A DNA stretch of 64,000 nt from JBFYTX01 sp963739515 (GTDB lineage: Bacteria > Chloroflexota > Dehalococcoidia > Dehalococcoidales > RBG-16-60-22), in NCBI GenBank assembly GCA_963739515.1, contig CAVUAO010000002.1, forward strand, positions 62,001-126,000. The letters run 5' to 3'. Positions 35,979-44,166 of this stretch are shown piece after piece. The position numbers and the translations under genes are program-made. Below the pieces are notes generated by a model. The model was not told where the DNA came from, ran no database searches, and saw nothing but the letters and a program-made list of their open reading frames with translations. Numbering within the stretch: position 1 is the stretch's first letter; the number at the start of each line of letters is the position of its first letter.

Positions 35979-36052
35979 TGGCTGGCGAGCCAGGATTCGA
36001 ACCTGGGCTAAAGGATCCAAAGTCCTCGGTGCTACCACTACACCACTCGCCA
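35979..36052 (-). tRNA. tRNA-Gln (anticodon TTG)
   Basis: The minus strand has acceptor TGGCGAG/CTCGCCA, anticodon loop CTTTGGA (TTG, reads CAA), T-arm CCAGGTTCGAATCCTGG and an encoded CCA end at 35979-35981. U1-A72 at the acceptor end is typical for tRNA-Gln. Confidence 0.95.
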
Positions 36053-36103
36053 GCGTTACTCGTAGAATTATATCATTTCAGCCTGGCGGCGACAACGCAT
36101 AAA

Positions 36104-36145
36104 AAATCACCCCGCCGTCACGGTCCGCTTCCCTTGACGGCGGGG
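36104..36145 (-). terminator. Rho-independent terminator (minus strand)
   Basis: CCCCGCCGTCA (36110-36120) pairs perfectly with TGACGGCGGGG (36135-36145). On the minus strand the stem is followed by GTGATTTTTT, so it ends transcription from the 110-aa protein gene just upstream. Confidence 0.85.
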
Positions 36146-36167
36146 CGTTATTGATCCCCTGATGTTT

Positions 36168-36500
36168 CTATTTTGAGGACGGTCTTTTCTTCGTGAGGAG
36201 ATTATCTATTTCGTGCATCGCCTCGATGCGCATTTTCCATTTGCGGGCTTTATCGGCCAGGAAACGCCGGGTTGGTTTCGCGCTGAGAAGAATTGAATTT
36301 ATGTTTACCCAGGGGATGAAGATGCTTTCCGTATATCCTCCCGGCATGTCGAGCTTGTCGTCCCAATGTACCAGGTTTATCACGATGCCGTGCTCGTCCA
36401 CGACATCGACTATCCCGATATAGCAGTCGTCCGGCGCCGTATCCGGCATAAGGTGTACTGCCACGCAACAGCCCGGCTGTATCGCGTGTGTTTTAGCCAT
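36168..36500 (-). CDS. Hypothetical protein, 110 aa
   Basis: I do not recognise this family. The 110-aa product has a beta-rich first half (CCVAVHLMPDTAPDDCYIGIVDVVDEHGIVINLVHW) that looks like a small barrel, then IPWVNINSILLS and a basic helical tail ending KKRPSSK. The ATG at 36500 has an excellent AAAGGAGG ribosome site, and a terminator follows the stop, so it is a single-gene unit. The pattern could suit RNA binding, but that is a guess. Confidence 0.75.
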   Translation of the reverse strand: MAKTHAIQPGCCVAVHLMPDTAPDDCYIGIVDVVDEHGIVINLVHWDDKLDMPGGYTESIFIPWVNINSILLSAKPTRRFLADKARKWKMRIEAMHEIDNLLTKKRPSSK

Positions 36501-36603
36501 ATCCTGCCTCCTTTTGAGAGGAGCCTTCTTAGCGTGCGTATATATTATATACCACGCCTGTCAATAGCATTCGAAATATTTGTTCGTGTTTATAAGTGAT
36601 AAC

Positions 36604-36784
36604 CCACCCCTTACCCCTCTCCAGCCAGAATTATTGGTAGGTGACCACAGATATTCTTGGCTGGAGAGGGGAGTTCAGTAGAGAGGGGGCTTCGCCCCCT
36701 CTCGAAATCTCTCCCCCTCTCAAACACGCGGCATCTTAATTTGATGATTATACACCTGTTTGAGAGGGGGACAAAGGGGGTGAG
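36604..36784. repeat. Dispersed GC-rich hairpin repeat, near-complete copy B
   Basis: Same layout and nearly the same length (181 bp) as copy A at 1717: CACCCCTTACCCCTCTCCAG at the left edge, GGCTGGAGAGGGGAG, the GAGAGGGGGCTTCGCC hairpin, CCCCTCTCAAACA and TGTTTGAGAGGGGG, and GGGGGTGAG at the right edge. The loops between hairpins differ between the two copies while stems are kept, which argues for selection on structure or transposase recognition of the ends. Region 36785-37024 beyond it is AT-rich with no gene seen. Confidence 0.8.
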
Positions 36785-37024
36785 TGTCGAAGATCGGTAA
36801 TACACAACAGGTGGCTTTTTCGCTCTCAAACGAATCTGCCCTGCCGCTTTTATTATGATTCCTAAATCAATCTTTATGAAATCTTAAGGTTAGTTTAGGT
36901 CAAGTTTATATATTTTATGTGGACTTTTATGAAGTATTGTTATGCTTTTTAAGGTTAATGAAAGAAACGTCGTAAATAGTTGAGTTCCCCAAACGCGGAA
37001 CACCTGATAGGGGAGGTAAAATAA

Positions 37025-37138
37025 ATGGAAAACTTCGTCATGGTAGGAAAAGCTAAAACGGTTTTTCGGCTTATCGAGCTGAAAGCGAAGCGCGAAGAGC
37101 TTGCCAAGCGGGCTAAAAAACAGGGCTCGAAGAAATAG
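37025..37138 (+). CDS. Small basic protein, 37 aa
   Basis: A 37-aa frame begins MENFVMVGKAKTVFRLIEL and ends in a Lys/Arg/Glu-rich helix (KKQGSKK). It is supported by a GGGGAGGT ribosome site 6-7 bp ahead of the ATG and by lying alone in an otherwise empty gap. The product would be one amphipathic, very basic helix. It may be a small RNA- or ribosome-associated peptide; function unknown. Confidence 0.5.
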   Translation: MENFVMVGKAKTVFRLIELKAKREELAKRAKKQGSKK

Positions 37139-37143
37139 AAATA

Positions 37144-37365
37144 TTATTGTTGAGGTTTCCGGAATTTATCCCTGAGCGCGTTAATTTCCTGCTGCTTCTC
37201 GAAATCTTCCTGGCTCATCGGTTCACAGGCTATCAGCATATTGTTCCTGATCTTTACCTTGAATAACTCGTGGCATTTCCAGCACCGCCGCGGCCCCTCG
37301 TAGCTGTCCCCAACGAAAGAAATCTTGCTTTCCGCACTGCACTTGGGGCATATCATCGACATCAT
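37144..37365 (-). CDS. Zinc-ribbon protein, 73 aa
   Basis: A short protein with two knuckles, C-P-K-C near residue 6 and C-W-K-C about 21 residues later, which would bind one Zn. After the ribbon comes a charged helix (SQEDFEKQQEINALRDKFRK). Two Met codons at the start (37365 and 37362). It converges with the 37-aa gene. Small zinc ribbons of this sort often bind nucleic acid or larger complexes, but no specific role can be named. Confidence 0.7.
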   Translation of the reverse strand: MMSMICPKCSAESKISFVGDSYEGPRRCWKCHELFKVKIRNNMLIACEPMSQEDFEKQQEINALRDKFRKPQQ

Positions 37366-37487
37366 ATCGCTGTGGTCCTTTCATCCCCATCGCTTTCCCG
37401 GGGATTTTGCGCTCTTGCCTGATTATACCATTGGGCTGTGTCCGCTGCCAAGCTGAATAGTAGGGGAGATGAATTAGCCCGGGGATT

Positions 37488-37709
37488 TCATTCACTCAAC
37501 TTATGGCACCTTGTGCAGTCATTATTGACGTATTCGTGTTTGATGTGAGACACGGGAAAAGGTTGGACACCGTTCGGACCATGACACGAGAGACAATCAG
37601 TCCGCTCTTCGAGGGGATGTGGTATGGTCGGCGCTGACCCGCACGCGCTAAGTAATACCGTCAGGGCCATGAGACCGGAGAGACAAAACCATATGAATCT
37701 CTTTTTCAT
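37488..37709 (-). CDS. Small di-haem c-type cytochrome lipoprotein
   Basis: This 73-aa protein has a lipoprotein signal peptide (FIWFCLSGLMALTVLLSAC, lipid on Cys23) and two c-type haem motifs, CLSCH and CTRCH, separated by about 22 residues with further His residues (SHIKHEY) that could ligate haem. Mature size is only about 50 aa, small for two haems. It would sit on the outside of the membrane and pass electrons. No other cytochrome genes are next to it. Confidence 0.8.
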   Translation of the reverse strand: MKKRFIWFCLSGLMALTVLLSACGSAPTIPHPLEERTDCLSCHGPNGVQPFPVSHIKHEYVNNDCTRCHKLSE

Positions 37710-37734
37710 TTATCCGCGCCCGTTATTGGTTAAC

Positions 37735-37822
37735 TGGTGCCGAAGGTCGGAGTCGAACCGACACGAGAGTTGCCCCTCAACGGTTTTTGAGACCGCCGCG
37801 TCTGCCATTCCGCCACTTCGGC
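37735..37822 (-). tRNA. tRNA-Leu (anticodon CAA)
   Basis: The minus strand has acceptor GCCGAAG/CTTCGGC, anticodon stem GCGGT/ACCGT with loop CTCAAAA (CAA, reads TTG), a long variable arm as in class II tRNAs, T-loop GGTTCGACTCC and encoded CCA (37735-37737). Confidence 0.95.
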
Positions 37823-37882
37823 ATAATTATCCTATTCTAGGTGAAAATAAAATATTACGCAAGGCTTTTGAATACACAGGGC

Positions 37883-37987
37883 GTCTAAGAGGGGTTCACC
37901 AAGAAGGGTTCTCCCTGAAGGGTCACGACCCCTCTTCCATTTCCTCCCCCTCTTCTCTTACGGAGAGGGGGATAAGGGGGGTGAGGT
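37883..37987. repeat. Dispersed GC-rich repeat, variant copy
   Basis: Begins GTCTAAGAGGGGTTCACC, contains AGGGTTCTCCCTGAAGGGTC and CCCCCTCTTCTC, and ends GAGAGGGGGATAAGGGGGGT then GAGG. Shares its core with the copy at 31693 and its right edge with all others. It lies between tRNA-Leu and the DinB-like gene. Confidence 0.65.
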
Positions 37988-38080
37988 TGTCTCCCGCCCG
38001 GCGGAAAAACGAGAATGTTGCTCAACGGGCGCCGTTATTATAAACTTTTATTGTATTCTGAAAATGTTGGAGGTATCTTT

Positions 38081-38611
38081 ATGAAAGCCACCGATTTGAT
38101 TGCCATGTCGCTCGAAGAAAGCAGCGGCTATGTATCCGAAGCGCTTAAAGGCCTGTCTCCGGCAGAGCTTGCCTGGCGCCCCAAGCCGTACAGCAACAGC
38201 ATCGCTTTTCTCATGTGGCACCTTACCCGCGGCGAGGACCTGTGGATCAACCGGATTCTCCTCGGAGAGAAGGATATTTACGAGTCTGCAGGCTGGTATA
38301 AAAAGTTCGGCACTCCCGCCCAGGATACCGGTTTCGGTTACGACGTCGCCAAACTTGATGCCTGGCCGGTCCCGGCTCTATCACTCTTAATAGAATACGC
38401 CGACGCCGTCCGGGCCAAAACACTCGCTTACCTGAAATCGCTGACCGCGGTTAAGCTGGATGAGCCCCGCGACTTTGGCTGGAGGAAGGGTACCGCCGGT
38501 TCGGCGCTCTCGCATCTGGTCAATGAGCTCGCCGAGCACAGCGGCCAGATAGGCTATCTCCACGGTATCATGAAGGGCATCCAGCCCCTCCCGCCTCCGC
38601 CCAAAACTTAA
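38081..38611 (+). CDS. DinB-like four-helix-bundle protein
   Basis: This 176-aa DinB/DUF664-type protein has four predicted helices and the three His positions of the metal site: LMWHLTRGEDLWI, and LVNELAEHSGQIGYLHG near the end. Members of this superfamily include bacillithiol/mycothiol-dependent S-transferases and many unknowns. ATG 38081 follows TTGGAGGT; a longer frame upstream has no support. It stands alone between a repeat and the leuS promoter. Confidence 0.82.
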   Translation: MKATDLIAMSLEESSGYVSEALKGLSPAELAWRPKPYSNSIAFLMWHLTRGEDLWINRILLGEKDIYESAGWYKKFGTPAQDTGFGYDVAKLDAWPVPALSLLIEYADAVRAKTLAYLKSLTAVKLDEPRDFGWRKGTAGSALSHLVNELAEHSGQIGYLHGIMKGIQPLPPPPKT

Positions 38612-38685
38612 CATAACTCTCAAAACGAATCAAAGCTGTCAGCCGCGATTTTTTCCCAAAAACGAATAATCGCCTTATCAGCCCA

Positions 38686-38714
38686 TTTACAGCCGTAGCT
38701 ATTATTGCTACAAT
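38686..38714 (+). promoter_or_regulatory. Promoter of leuS
   Basis: TTTACA (38686-38691) and TACAAT (38709-38714) are 17 bp apart; transcription would start about 35 bp before the leuS ATG. No T-box leader fits in that space. Confidence 0.6.
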
Positions 38715-38758
38715 GACTTCGAGGGCTACGTTGATATTTAGCCGTACGGAGAGTGCCC

Positions 38759-41212
38759 ATGCCGGATAGATACAATCCTCAGGAGATAGAGCCGAAGTGG
38801 CAGCAAAAGTGGGCTGACGATAAGCTTTACGAGGTCAGGGACGACGACCCCCGCCCCAAGTGGTACGCCCTGACCATGTTCCCTTACACCTCCGGCGACC
38901 TCCATATCGGCCATTGGTACAACAATATCCCCGCCGATGTCCATGCCCGTTATATGCGTATGCGCGGCTTCAATGTGCTGCACCCTTATGGCTTTGACGC
39001 CTTCGGGCTTCCCGCGGAGAACGCCGCCATCAAGCGGGGCATCCACCCCTACAAGTGGACGATGCAGAACATCGATAACATGCGGCGGCAGGTCAAGAGT
39101 ATCGGCGCGATCTACGACTGGTCCCGGGAGGTCATTACCTGCGTGCCGGAGTACTATAAGTGGACCGAGTGGTTTTTTCTGAAGCTCTACCAGGCCGGCC
39201 TGGCTTACCGCGCCCGCGCGCCCGTCAACTGGTGCCCCGAGTGCCAGACGGTCCTCGCCAACGAGCAGGTGGTGGGGGAGGGGGTCTGCGAGCGCTGTGA
39301 GACGCCAGTCATCCGGCGCGACCTCGAACAGTGGTTCTTCAGGATCACGAAATACGCCGACGAGCTTATGAGCTTCGACGGCATTGACTGGCCCGAGCGC
39401 ATCAAGACCATGCAGCGCAACTGGATAGGCAAGAGCTACGGGACGGAAATTTCTTTTGCCCTGGACCATCCCGGCGTCGCCGAGAAAGAAATAAAGGTAT
39501 TTACCACCCGGCCCGACACCGTTTTTGGCGTGACCTTTATGGTTCTGGCGCCGGAACATCCCCTGGTGGCTAAACTGACCTCGCCGGATAAAAAGGCCGA
39601 GGTCGAAGCCTATATCTTGAAGTCGCGCCGCCAGAGTGAAATCGAGCGCCTGTCCACGGAAAAAGAAAAGGACGGCGTCTTCATCGGGGCGTACTGCATC
39701 AACCGCCTTAACGGTAAAAAGGTGCCCATCTGGATCGCCGACTACGTTCTCCTGAGCTACGGCACCGGTGCCGTCATGGCGGTGCCCGCCCACGATGCAC
39801 GCGACTTCGCTTTCGCGAAAAAATACCGCCTGCCGATTCCCGTCGTTATCGCCCCGCCCGATTGGGATAAAAAAGCGCTCAAGGCGGCTTATATCGAGTC
39901 CGGCACGATGGTAAACTCCAGGCAGTTCGACAGTCTTTCCAGTCAGGAGGGCGTCGAGGCGGTCTCTAAATATCTGGAGGAAAAGGGCTGGGGCAAGCGC
40001 ACCGTTAGCTATAAAATCCGCGACTGGCTGATTTCCCGCCAGCGTTACTGGGGCGCGCCCATCCCCATCATTTACTGTAAAAAATGCGGCATGGTCGCCG
40101 TGCCGGAGAAAGACCTGCCCGTGTTATTGCCGGAAGACGCCGAGTTCAAGCCCACCGGCGAATCGCCCCTGAAGTACCATGAGAAATTCGTCAATACCAC
40201 CTGCCCGGAATGCGGCGGTCCGGCCCAGCGGGAAACGGACACGATGGATACTTTCGTGTGTTCTTCCTGGTATTTCCTGCGTTATACCAGCCCGCATTAT
40301 CAAAAGGCGGCTTTTGACCCCGCTAAGGTGAAACGCTGGCTGCCGGTGGACTTTTATACCGGCGGCGCCGAGCATGCCGTGATGCACCTGCTCTACGCCC
40401 GCTTCTTCATCAAGGCTATCCGGGATATCGGTATCGTCGATTTCGGCGAGCCATTTTTGAAGCTGTTCAACCAGGGGATTATCCTCTCCGGCCACACGAA
40501 GATGAGCAAGTCCAGGGGCAACGTGGTTAACCCCGACGACTATGTCGCCGAGCTGGGGGCGGATACCCTGCGGGGCTATTTCATGTTCCTCGGTCCCTGG
40601 GACCAGGGCGGTGAATGGGACGATAGCGGCATCTCCGGGATGAGCCGCTGGATGAAACGTATCTGGAACCTGGTTCTGGATGACTACGCTTCTCAGGGCG
40701 GTCAGGGGGATATCGAGCTGGCCCGCTTTACCCACCGGACGATTAAGAAGGTGACCGAGGACATCGAAAAAATCCGCTTTAATACGATGGTGGCCGCCCT
40801 CATGGAGTTTACCAACTTCCTGGGCAAGGTCAAAGAGGAGGGCAGCGTTTCGGGACCTGCCTGGCAATCCTCGATAAAAACGCTGCTATTGCTTTTAGCG
40901 CCAACGACCCCCCATCTTGCCGAGGAGCTGTGGCAGCGTTTGGGCTACGCGTACAGCGTCCACAACCAGCGCTGGCCGGATTGGGATGAAGCCTTAATTA
41001 AAGAGGAAGAAATCGTGATTCCCGTGCAGGTCAACGGCAAGTTGCGTGACACGGTGACGCTGCCGGCGTCGATGGCCGCTTCCCTCACCGAGGGTGAATT
41101 GCCGCGGCTTATCAAGGAAAAATCGAAACGCATTGCCGAGTACCTTGAGGGCAAGCAATTAGTAAAAACAATCTACGTGAGAAGTAAAATCATCAATTTC
41201 ATAGTTAGGTAG
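38759..41212 (+). CDS. leuS: Leucyl-tRNA synthetase
   Basis: This 817-aa class I synthetase charges tRNA-Leu. The HIGH motif is present as DLHIGHWYNN near residue 45, the CP1 editing domain covers about 220-400 (TTRPDTVFGVTFMVLAPEH), KMSKS is present in HTKMSKSRGNVVNPD and the anticodon-binding domain is C-terminal. ATG 38759 was chosen (GGAG 7 bp upstream) over the GTG two codons earlier. Length is normal for the bacterial type. A tRNA-Leu gene lies 1 kb upstream on the other strand. Confidence 0.97.
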   Translation: MPDRYNPQEIEPKWQQKWADDKLYEVRDDDPRPKWYALTMFPYTSGDLHIGHWYNNIPADVHARYMRMRGFNVLHPYGFDAFGLPAENAAIKRGIHPYKWTMQNIDNMRRQVKSIGAIYDWSREVITCVPEYYKWTEWFFLKLYQAGLAYRARAPVNWCPECQTVLANEQVVGEGVCERCETPVIRRDLEQWFFRITKYADELMSFDGIDWPERIKTMQRNWIGKSYGTEISFALDHPGVAEKEIKVFTTRPDTVFGVTFMVLAPEHPLVAKLTSPDKKAEVEAYILKSRRQSEIERLSTEKEKDGVFIGAYCINRLNGKKVPIWIADYVLLSYGTGAVMAVPAHDARDFAFAKKYRLPIPVVIAPPDWDKKALKAAYIESGTMVNSRQFDSLSSQEGVEAVSKYLEEKGWGKRTVSYKIRDWLISRQRYWGAPIPIIYCKKCGMVAVPEKDLPVLLPEDAEFKPTGESPLKYHEKFVNTTCPECGGPAQRETDTMDTFVCSSWYFLRYTSPHYQKAAFDPAKVKRWLPVDFYTGGAEHAVMHLLYARFFIKAIRDIGIVDFGEPFLKLFNQGIILSGHTKMSKSRGNVVNPDDYVAELGADTLRGYFMFLGPWDQGGEWDDSGISGMSRWMKRIWNLVLDDYASQGGQGDIELARFTHRTIKKVTEDIEKIRFNTMVAALMEFTNFLGKVKEEGSVSGPAWQSSIKTLLLLLAPTTPHLAEELWQRLGYAYSVHNQRWPDWDEALIKEEEIVIPVQVNGKLRDTVTLPASMAASLTEGELPRLIKEKSKRIAEYLEGKQLVKTIYVRSKIINFIVR

Positions 41213-41235
41213 GGCGTCTAAGAGGGGGTGAGGTA
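41211..41235. repeat. Fragment of the GC-rich dispersed repeat
   Basis: GGGCGTCTAAGAGGGGGTGA then GGT keeps only the edge of the repeat and joins the leuS end to proC. Its GGGGGTGAGG also serves as the likely ribosome site of proC. Confidence 0.5.
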
Positions 41236-41237
41236 GC

Positions 41238-42050
41238 ATTAATCTTAAAATAGCGTTCATCGGCGGCGGCAATATGGGGGAGGCTATGCTGGCGGCGGTC
41301 CTGGGAAAAAAGCTGGCAACTCCCACTGATATCTCTGTCAGCGACGTCGTCGAATCACGCCGTCAGTACCTGAAAAAGCAATACGGCGTCGCCGTTACGG
41401 AAAATAACCGTGCCGCCGTTAAAGACAAAGATATCATCGTCCTGGCTGTCAAGCCGCAGAACATTCCGGAAGTCCTGGTCGACTTAACAGGATGGTTAAA
41501 AGCAAGTCAGCTTGTATTATCCATCGCGGCGGGAGTTAAAATCGATACTATTTCTCAGGGAATGGGACACAATAATATCGTGCGTGCCATGCCCAACACC
41601 CCGGCGCAAATCGGCTTTGGCTTTACCGGCTGGACGTCGACCTCTGCCGTAGCCCGCACACAGCGGGATTCTGCGCGGGCTATTCTCGGGGCTATGGGCA
41701 AAGAAATTTACTTCGATGATGAGACCTATCTTGATGCCGTTACCGCGGTCAGCGGCAGCGGCCCGGCCTATTTTTACCTGTTTGCCGAGTCTTTAATCGA
41801 TGCCGCGGTGGCCATTGGTCTTGCCCGCCCGGCCGCCGAGCAAATGGTCCGGCAAACGATGTTGGGCTCGGCCCAGTTGCTGCTAAAGTCCGGCAAGCCT
41901 CCCGCCGAACTGCGCCGCGCGGTGACGTCTAAGGGCGGCACCACGGAACACGCTCTGCAGGTTTTAGAGGATGGCGGCTTCGCCAAGCTCGTCGAAACGG
42001 CGATACGGGCCGCCTGTCTCCGCGCTAAAGAGCTGGGCCAGAGAACTTAG
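41238..42050 (+). CDS. proC: Pyrroline-5-carboxylate reductase, ATT start
   Basis: This enzyme makes proline from pyrroline-5-carboxylate with NAD(P)H. The cofactor loop IAFIGGGNMGEAM, VLAVKPQNI, RAMPNTPAQIGFG and the C-terminal TSKGGTTEHAL signature are clear. The first in-frame ATG (41274) would remove the cofactor-binding strand, so translation must begin upstream; the frame opens after a TGA at 41229 and its only plausible start is ATT at 41238 with GGTGAGG before it. Full length is 270 aa. A start lost by repeat insertion or an indel is the alternative. Confidence 0.9.
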   Translation: MNLKIAFIGGGNMGEAMLAAVLGKKLATPTDISVSDVVESRRQYLKKQYGVAVTENNRAAVKDKDIIVLAVKPQNIPEVLVDLTGWLKASQLVLSIAAGVKIDTISQGMGHNNIVRAMPNTPAQIGFGFTGWTSTSAVARTQRDSARAILGAMGKEIYFDDETYLDAVTAVSGSGPAYFYLFAESLIDAAVAIGLARPAAEQMVRQTMLGSAQLLLKSGKPPAELRRAVTSKGGTTEHALQVLEDGGFAKLVETAIRAACLRAKELGQRT

Positions 42051-42061
42051 CTTTTCGGCTA

Positions 42062-42091
42062 TTGACGTCCGATATTTTTTGGGAGTAAAAT
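42062..42091 (+). promoter_or_regulatory. Promoter of cvpA
   Basis: TTGACG (42062-42067) and TAAAAT (42086-42091) are 18 bp apart. The expected transcription start falls on or next to the ATG at 42098 and no ribosome site precedes it, so the mRNA may be leaderless. Confidence 0.5.
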
Positions 42092-42097
42092 GCACTT

Positions 42098-42586
42098 ATG
42101 AACTGGCTGGATATCGTTATCCTGGTTGGTCTCGTCCTGGCGGCCTTCACCGGACTCAAAGCCGGTATCATGAAGATACTCTTTACGGTCGTCGGTATCA
42201 TTGTCGGCATTGTCCTGGCGGGGCGTTACTCCGATTCTCTGGCCGGTGTGCTGGGTTTTATCAATAATCCCGACTGGGCAAAAATAGCCGCTTTCGCCAT
42301 TATCCTGGTGGCCGTATTGATTATCTCGGCGATACTCGCTGCCATATTGAGCAAGCTCATTTCCGCGATACTGCTGGGCTGGATAAATCGACTGGGCGGG
42401 GCTATTTTAGGTATTGTGGTGGGCGCCCTCTTCTGGGGGGCTATTCTATCGATGTGGGTACATTATCTGGGTCCCAGCGATGCCGTGTCTCATTCGGCAC
42501 TGGCGCGTTTTCTGCTGGATACTTTCCCCTTCGTGCTGGGGCTATTGCCCTCCGAGTTCGACTCGGTCCGCCATTTCTTCAGCTAA
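42098..42586 (+). CDS. CvpA-family membrane protein
   Basis: This 162-aa protein has four hydrophobic segments and the CvpA pattern (MNWLDIVILVGLVLAAFTGLK, GRYSDSLA, a NRLGGAILGIVVGALFWG helix). CvpA was first tied to colicin V production, and relatives affect envelope stress, but the mechanism is open. It follows proC by 47 bp and has its own promoter. Confidence 0.85.
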   Translation: MNWLDIVILVGLVLAAFTGLKAGIMKILFTVVGIIVGIVLAGRYSDSLAGVLGFINNPDWAKIAAFAIILVAVLIISAILAAILSKLISAILLGWINRLGGAILGIVVGALFWGAILSMWVHYLGPSDAVSHSALARFLLDTFPFVLGLLPSEFDSVRHFFS

Positions 42587-42639
42587 TCGGGACGTTCCAC
42601 TGGATGCCGCCGCCCGCTATCTTTGTTAACAAATCGATT

Positions 42640-42849
42640 TTATTTTTTCCGGGGATGGGCGGGGTCGGGTTTAGGGGCATCCACCGGGCATATTTCGGCG
42701 CACTTGGACGAATCGAAATAACCTACGCACTCGACACATTTATTGGGGTCGATAACGTATAGTGTCTCTCCCTCACTGATAGCCTGCACGGGGCATTCGG
42801 GTTCGCAGGCTCCGCAGCTGATGCATTCATCCGTGATCATGTAAGCCAT
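42640..42849 (-). CDS. 2[4Fe-4S] ferredoxin
   Basis: This 69-aa ferredoxin has one normal motif, C-x2-C-x2-C-x3-CP (CISCGACEPECP), and one with an inserted loop, C-x2-C-x8-C-x3-CP (CVECVGYFDSSKCAEICP). The inserted form is that of the Allochromatium/YfhL-type ferredoxins, which have very low potentials. It is 46 bp downstream of coaD on the same strand. A partner could be the aldehyde oxidoreductase or other ferredoxin-linked enzymes. Confidence 0.92.
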   Translation of the reverse strand: MAYMITDECISCGACEPECPVQAISEGETLYVIDPNKCVECVGYFDSSKCAEICPVDAPKPDPAHPRKK

Positions 42850-42895
42850 TATTTTCCTCCTGATTTGTCACCCACCTGATGGATTTTGGTGTATG

Positions 42896-43381
42896 TTATT
42901 TCTTGGCGATGCCCTTTTTTATCAGGGCTTCGGCGACGTTTTTCGGGACCAGGCTGTGAATATCGCCTCCCAGGCTGGCGACCTCTTTGATCAGGCTGGC
43001 GCTGAGGAACTGGAATTCCTGGCTGGCCATGAAGCACACTGTCTCCAGTCCGGGGGAAAGCATCTGGTTCATCATCGCCATTTCAAATTCCCACTCGAAG
43101 TCGCCGATCATCCTGAGTCCGCGCACCAGCACCTGGGCTTTGACCTCCCGGGCGAATTCCACCGTAATATTGCTGTACGGTCTCACTTCCACCTTGGGCA
43201 GGTGGGCCGTCGCTCGCCTGGCCATCTCTACCCGCTCATCGAGGGTGAACATCAGGTTTTTTTCCGGTGTGGCGAAGATGCCGATGATGGTCTTGTCGAA
43301 GAGTTGGGAGGCCCTGGTGGCGATATCGATGTGCCCGTTAGTTATCGGGTCGAAGCTGCCTGGGTAGAGAGCGATAATCAC
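42896..43381 (-). CDS. coaD: Phosphopantetheine adenylyltransferase
   Basis: This 161-aa enzyme adds AMP to 4'-phosphopantetheine in coenzyme A synthesis. The nucleotidyltransferase signature YPGSFDPITNGHIDI is at 6-20 and FLSASLIKEVA with the S-S-x-x-R/K region is near the end. GTG start at 43381 overlaps the stop of rsmD as GTGA, so translation is coupled. Length is usual. Confidence 0.96.
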   Translation of the reverse strand: MIIALYPGSFDPITNGHIDIATRASQLFDKTIIGIFATPEKNLMFTLDERVEMARRATAHLPKVEVRPYSNITVEFAREVKAQVLVRGLRMIGDFEWEFEMAMMNQMLSPGLETVCFMASQEFQFLSASLIKEVASLGGDIHSLVPKNVAEALIKKGIAKK

Positions 43382-43932
43382 GGCTTGACCTCCTTGCGGT
43401 AGATGGAAATGCAGCTGTCACCGTGGCGGTGCTCTTTAACGAGGTTGATGGTGGCGTAGGTCTGGCTGAGGGTCAGGTGCGGTGAATGGGTCACCATCAC
43501 GGTCGTCTTGGTTCCGACCAGTCTGGAGTTAGCCAGTTCCGTGATAAATTCACCTATTGACGTATCGCGATAGGGCGGGTCCATTAAAATAACGTCATAC
43601 TCCTTATCGAGAAAAGAAAATACTTTTTTAGCGTTGCCGCAATAGACGCGGGCTTGTGCCGATAGCTTCGTTTTCTCCAAATTTTCCTTTATTATACCAC
43701 AACACTTCGGTTCGCTTTCAACAAAGTCTACCCAGCCTGCCCCCCGGCTGAGGGCCTCGATGCCCAGCGCGCCGCTGCCGGAGAACAGGTCCAGCACCAG
43801 CGACCAGTCGTCGGCGATGTTCTCCAGGATGGCAAAGATGGCGCCGCGCACCAGGTCGGTGGCCGGGCGCGTCTGCGTCCCTTTCGGGAACTTCAGATGG
43901 TGTCCTTTCGCCTTGCCGGTGATAACTCGCAT
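43378..43932 (-). CDS. rsmD: 16S rRNA (guanine(966)-N2)-methyltransferase
   Basis: This 184-aa SAM-dependent methyltransferase has LDLFSGSGALGIEALSRGA for SAM binding and the catalytic DPPY (VILMDPPY) of N2-guanine methylases. It methylates G966 of 16S rRNA. It overlaps coaD by 4 bp, a common bacterial pairing. Region 43933-44166 beyond it holds only the ftsZ-side terminator. Confidence 0.95.
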   Translation of the reverse strand: MRVITGKAKGHHLKFPKGTQTRPATDLVRGAIFAILENIADDWSLVLDLFSGSGALGIEALSRGAGWVDFVESEPKCCGIIKENLEKTKLSAQARVYCGNAKKVFSFLDKEYDVILMDPPYRDTSIGEFITELANSRLVGTKTTVMVTHSPHLTLSQTYATINLVKEHRHGDSCISIYRKEVKP

Positions 43933-44067
43933 ATGACGTCAAAAGTATTACGGGAGCTCGTGAAAAATAGGGCTTTCTAAGAAACAGGATAGCTGGATAA
44001 GCTGGAATTTGTCAAACAGGGGAGCCTGAATGTATGTGCTGATATTTTGTCGCCGGACAAAAGGAAA

Positions 44068-44094
44068 GGCTGCGGGCGCTGACCGCCCGCAGCC
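44068..44094 (-). terminator. Terminator of the mraZ-ftsZ operon
   Basis: GGCTGCGGGCG (44068-44078) pairs with CGCCCGCAGCC (44084-44094) around CTGAC. On the minus strand it is followed by TTTCCTTTTG. It lies 72 bp past the ftsZ stop. Confidence 0.75.
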
Positions 44095-44166
44095 TGTTGG
44101 TTAGAATTAATAATATATATTATTTATTCTATTTTTTACCGCACAACCTATAGCTCGGCACATTTT

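Noticed and set aside
38612..38758. T-box leader ahead of leuS
   Set aside because: The promoter lies only about 45 bp before the start codon, too close for a T-box.
38738..39793. Long minus-strand frame opposite leuS
   Set aside because: No motifs; leuS on the plus strand is certain.
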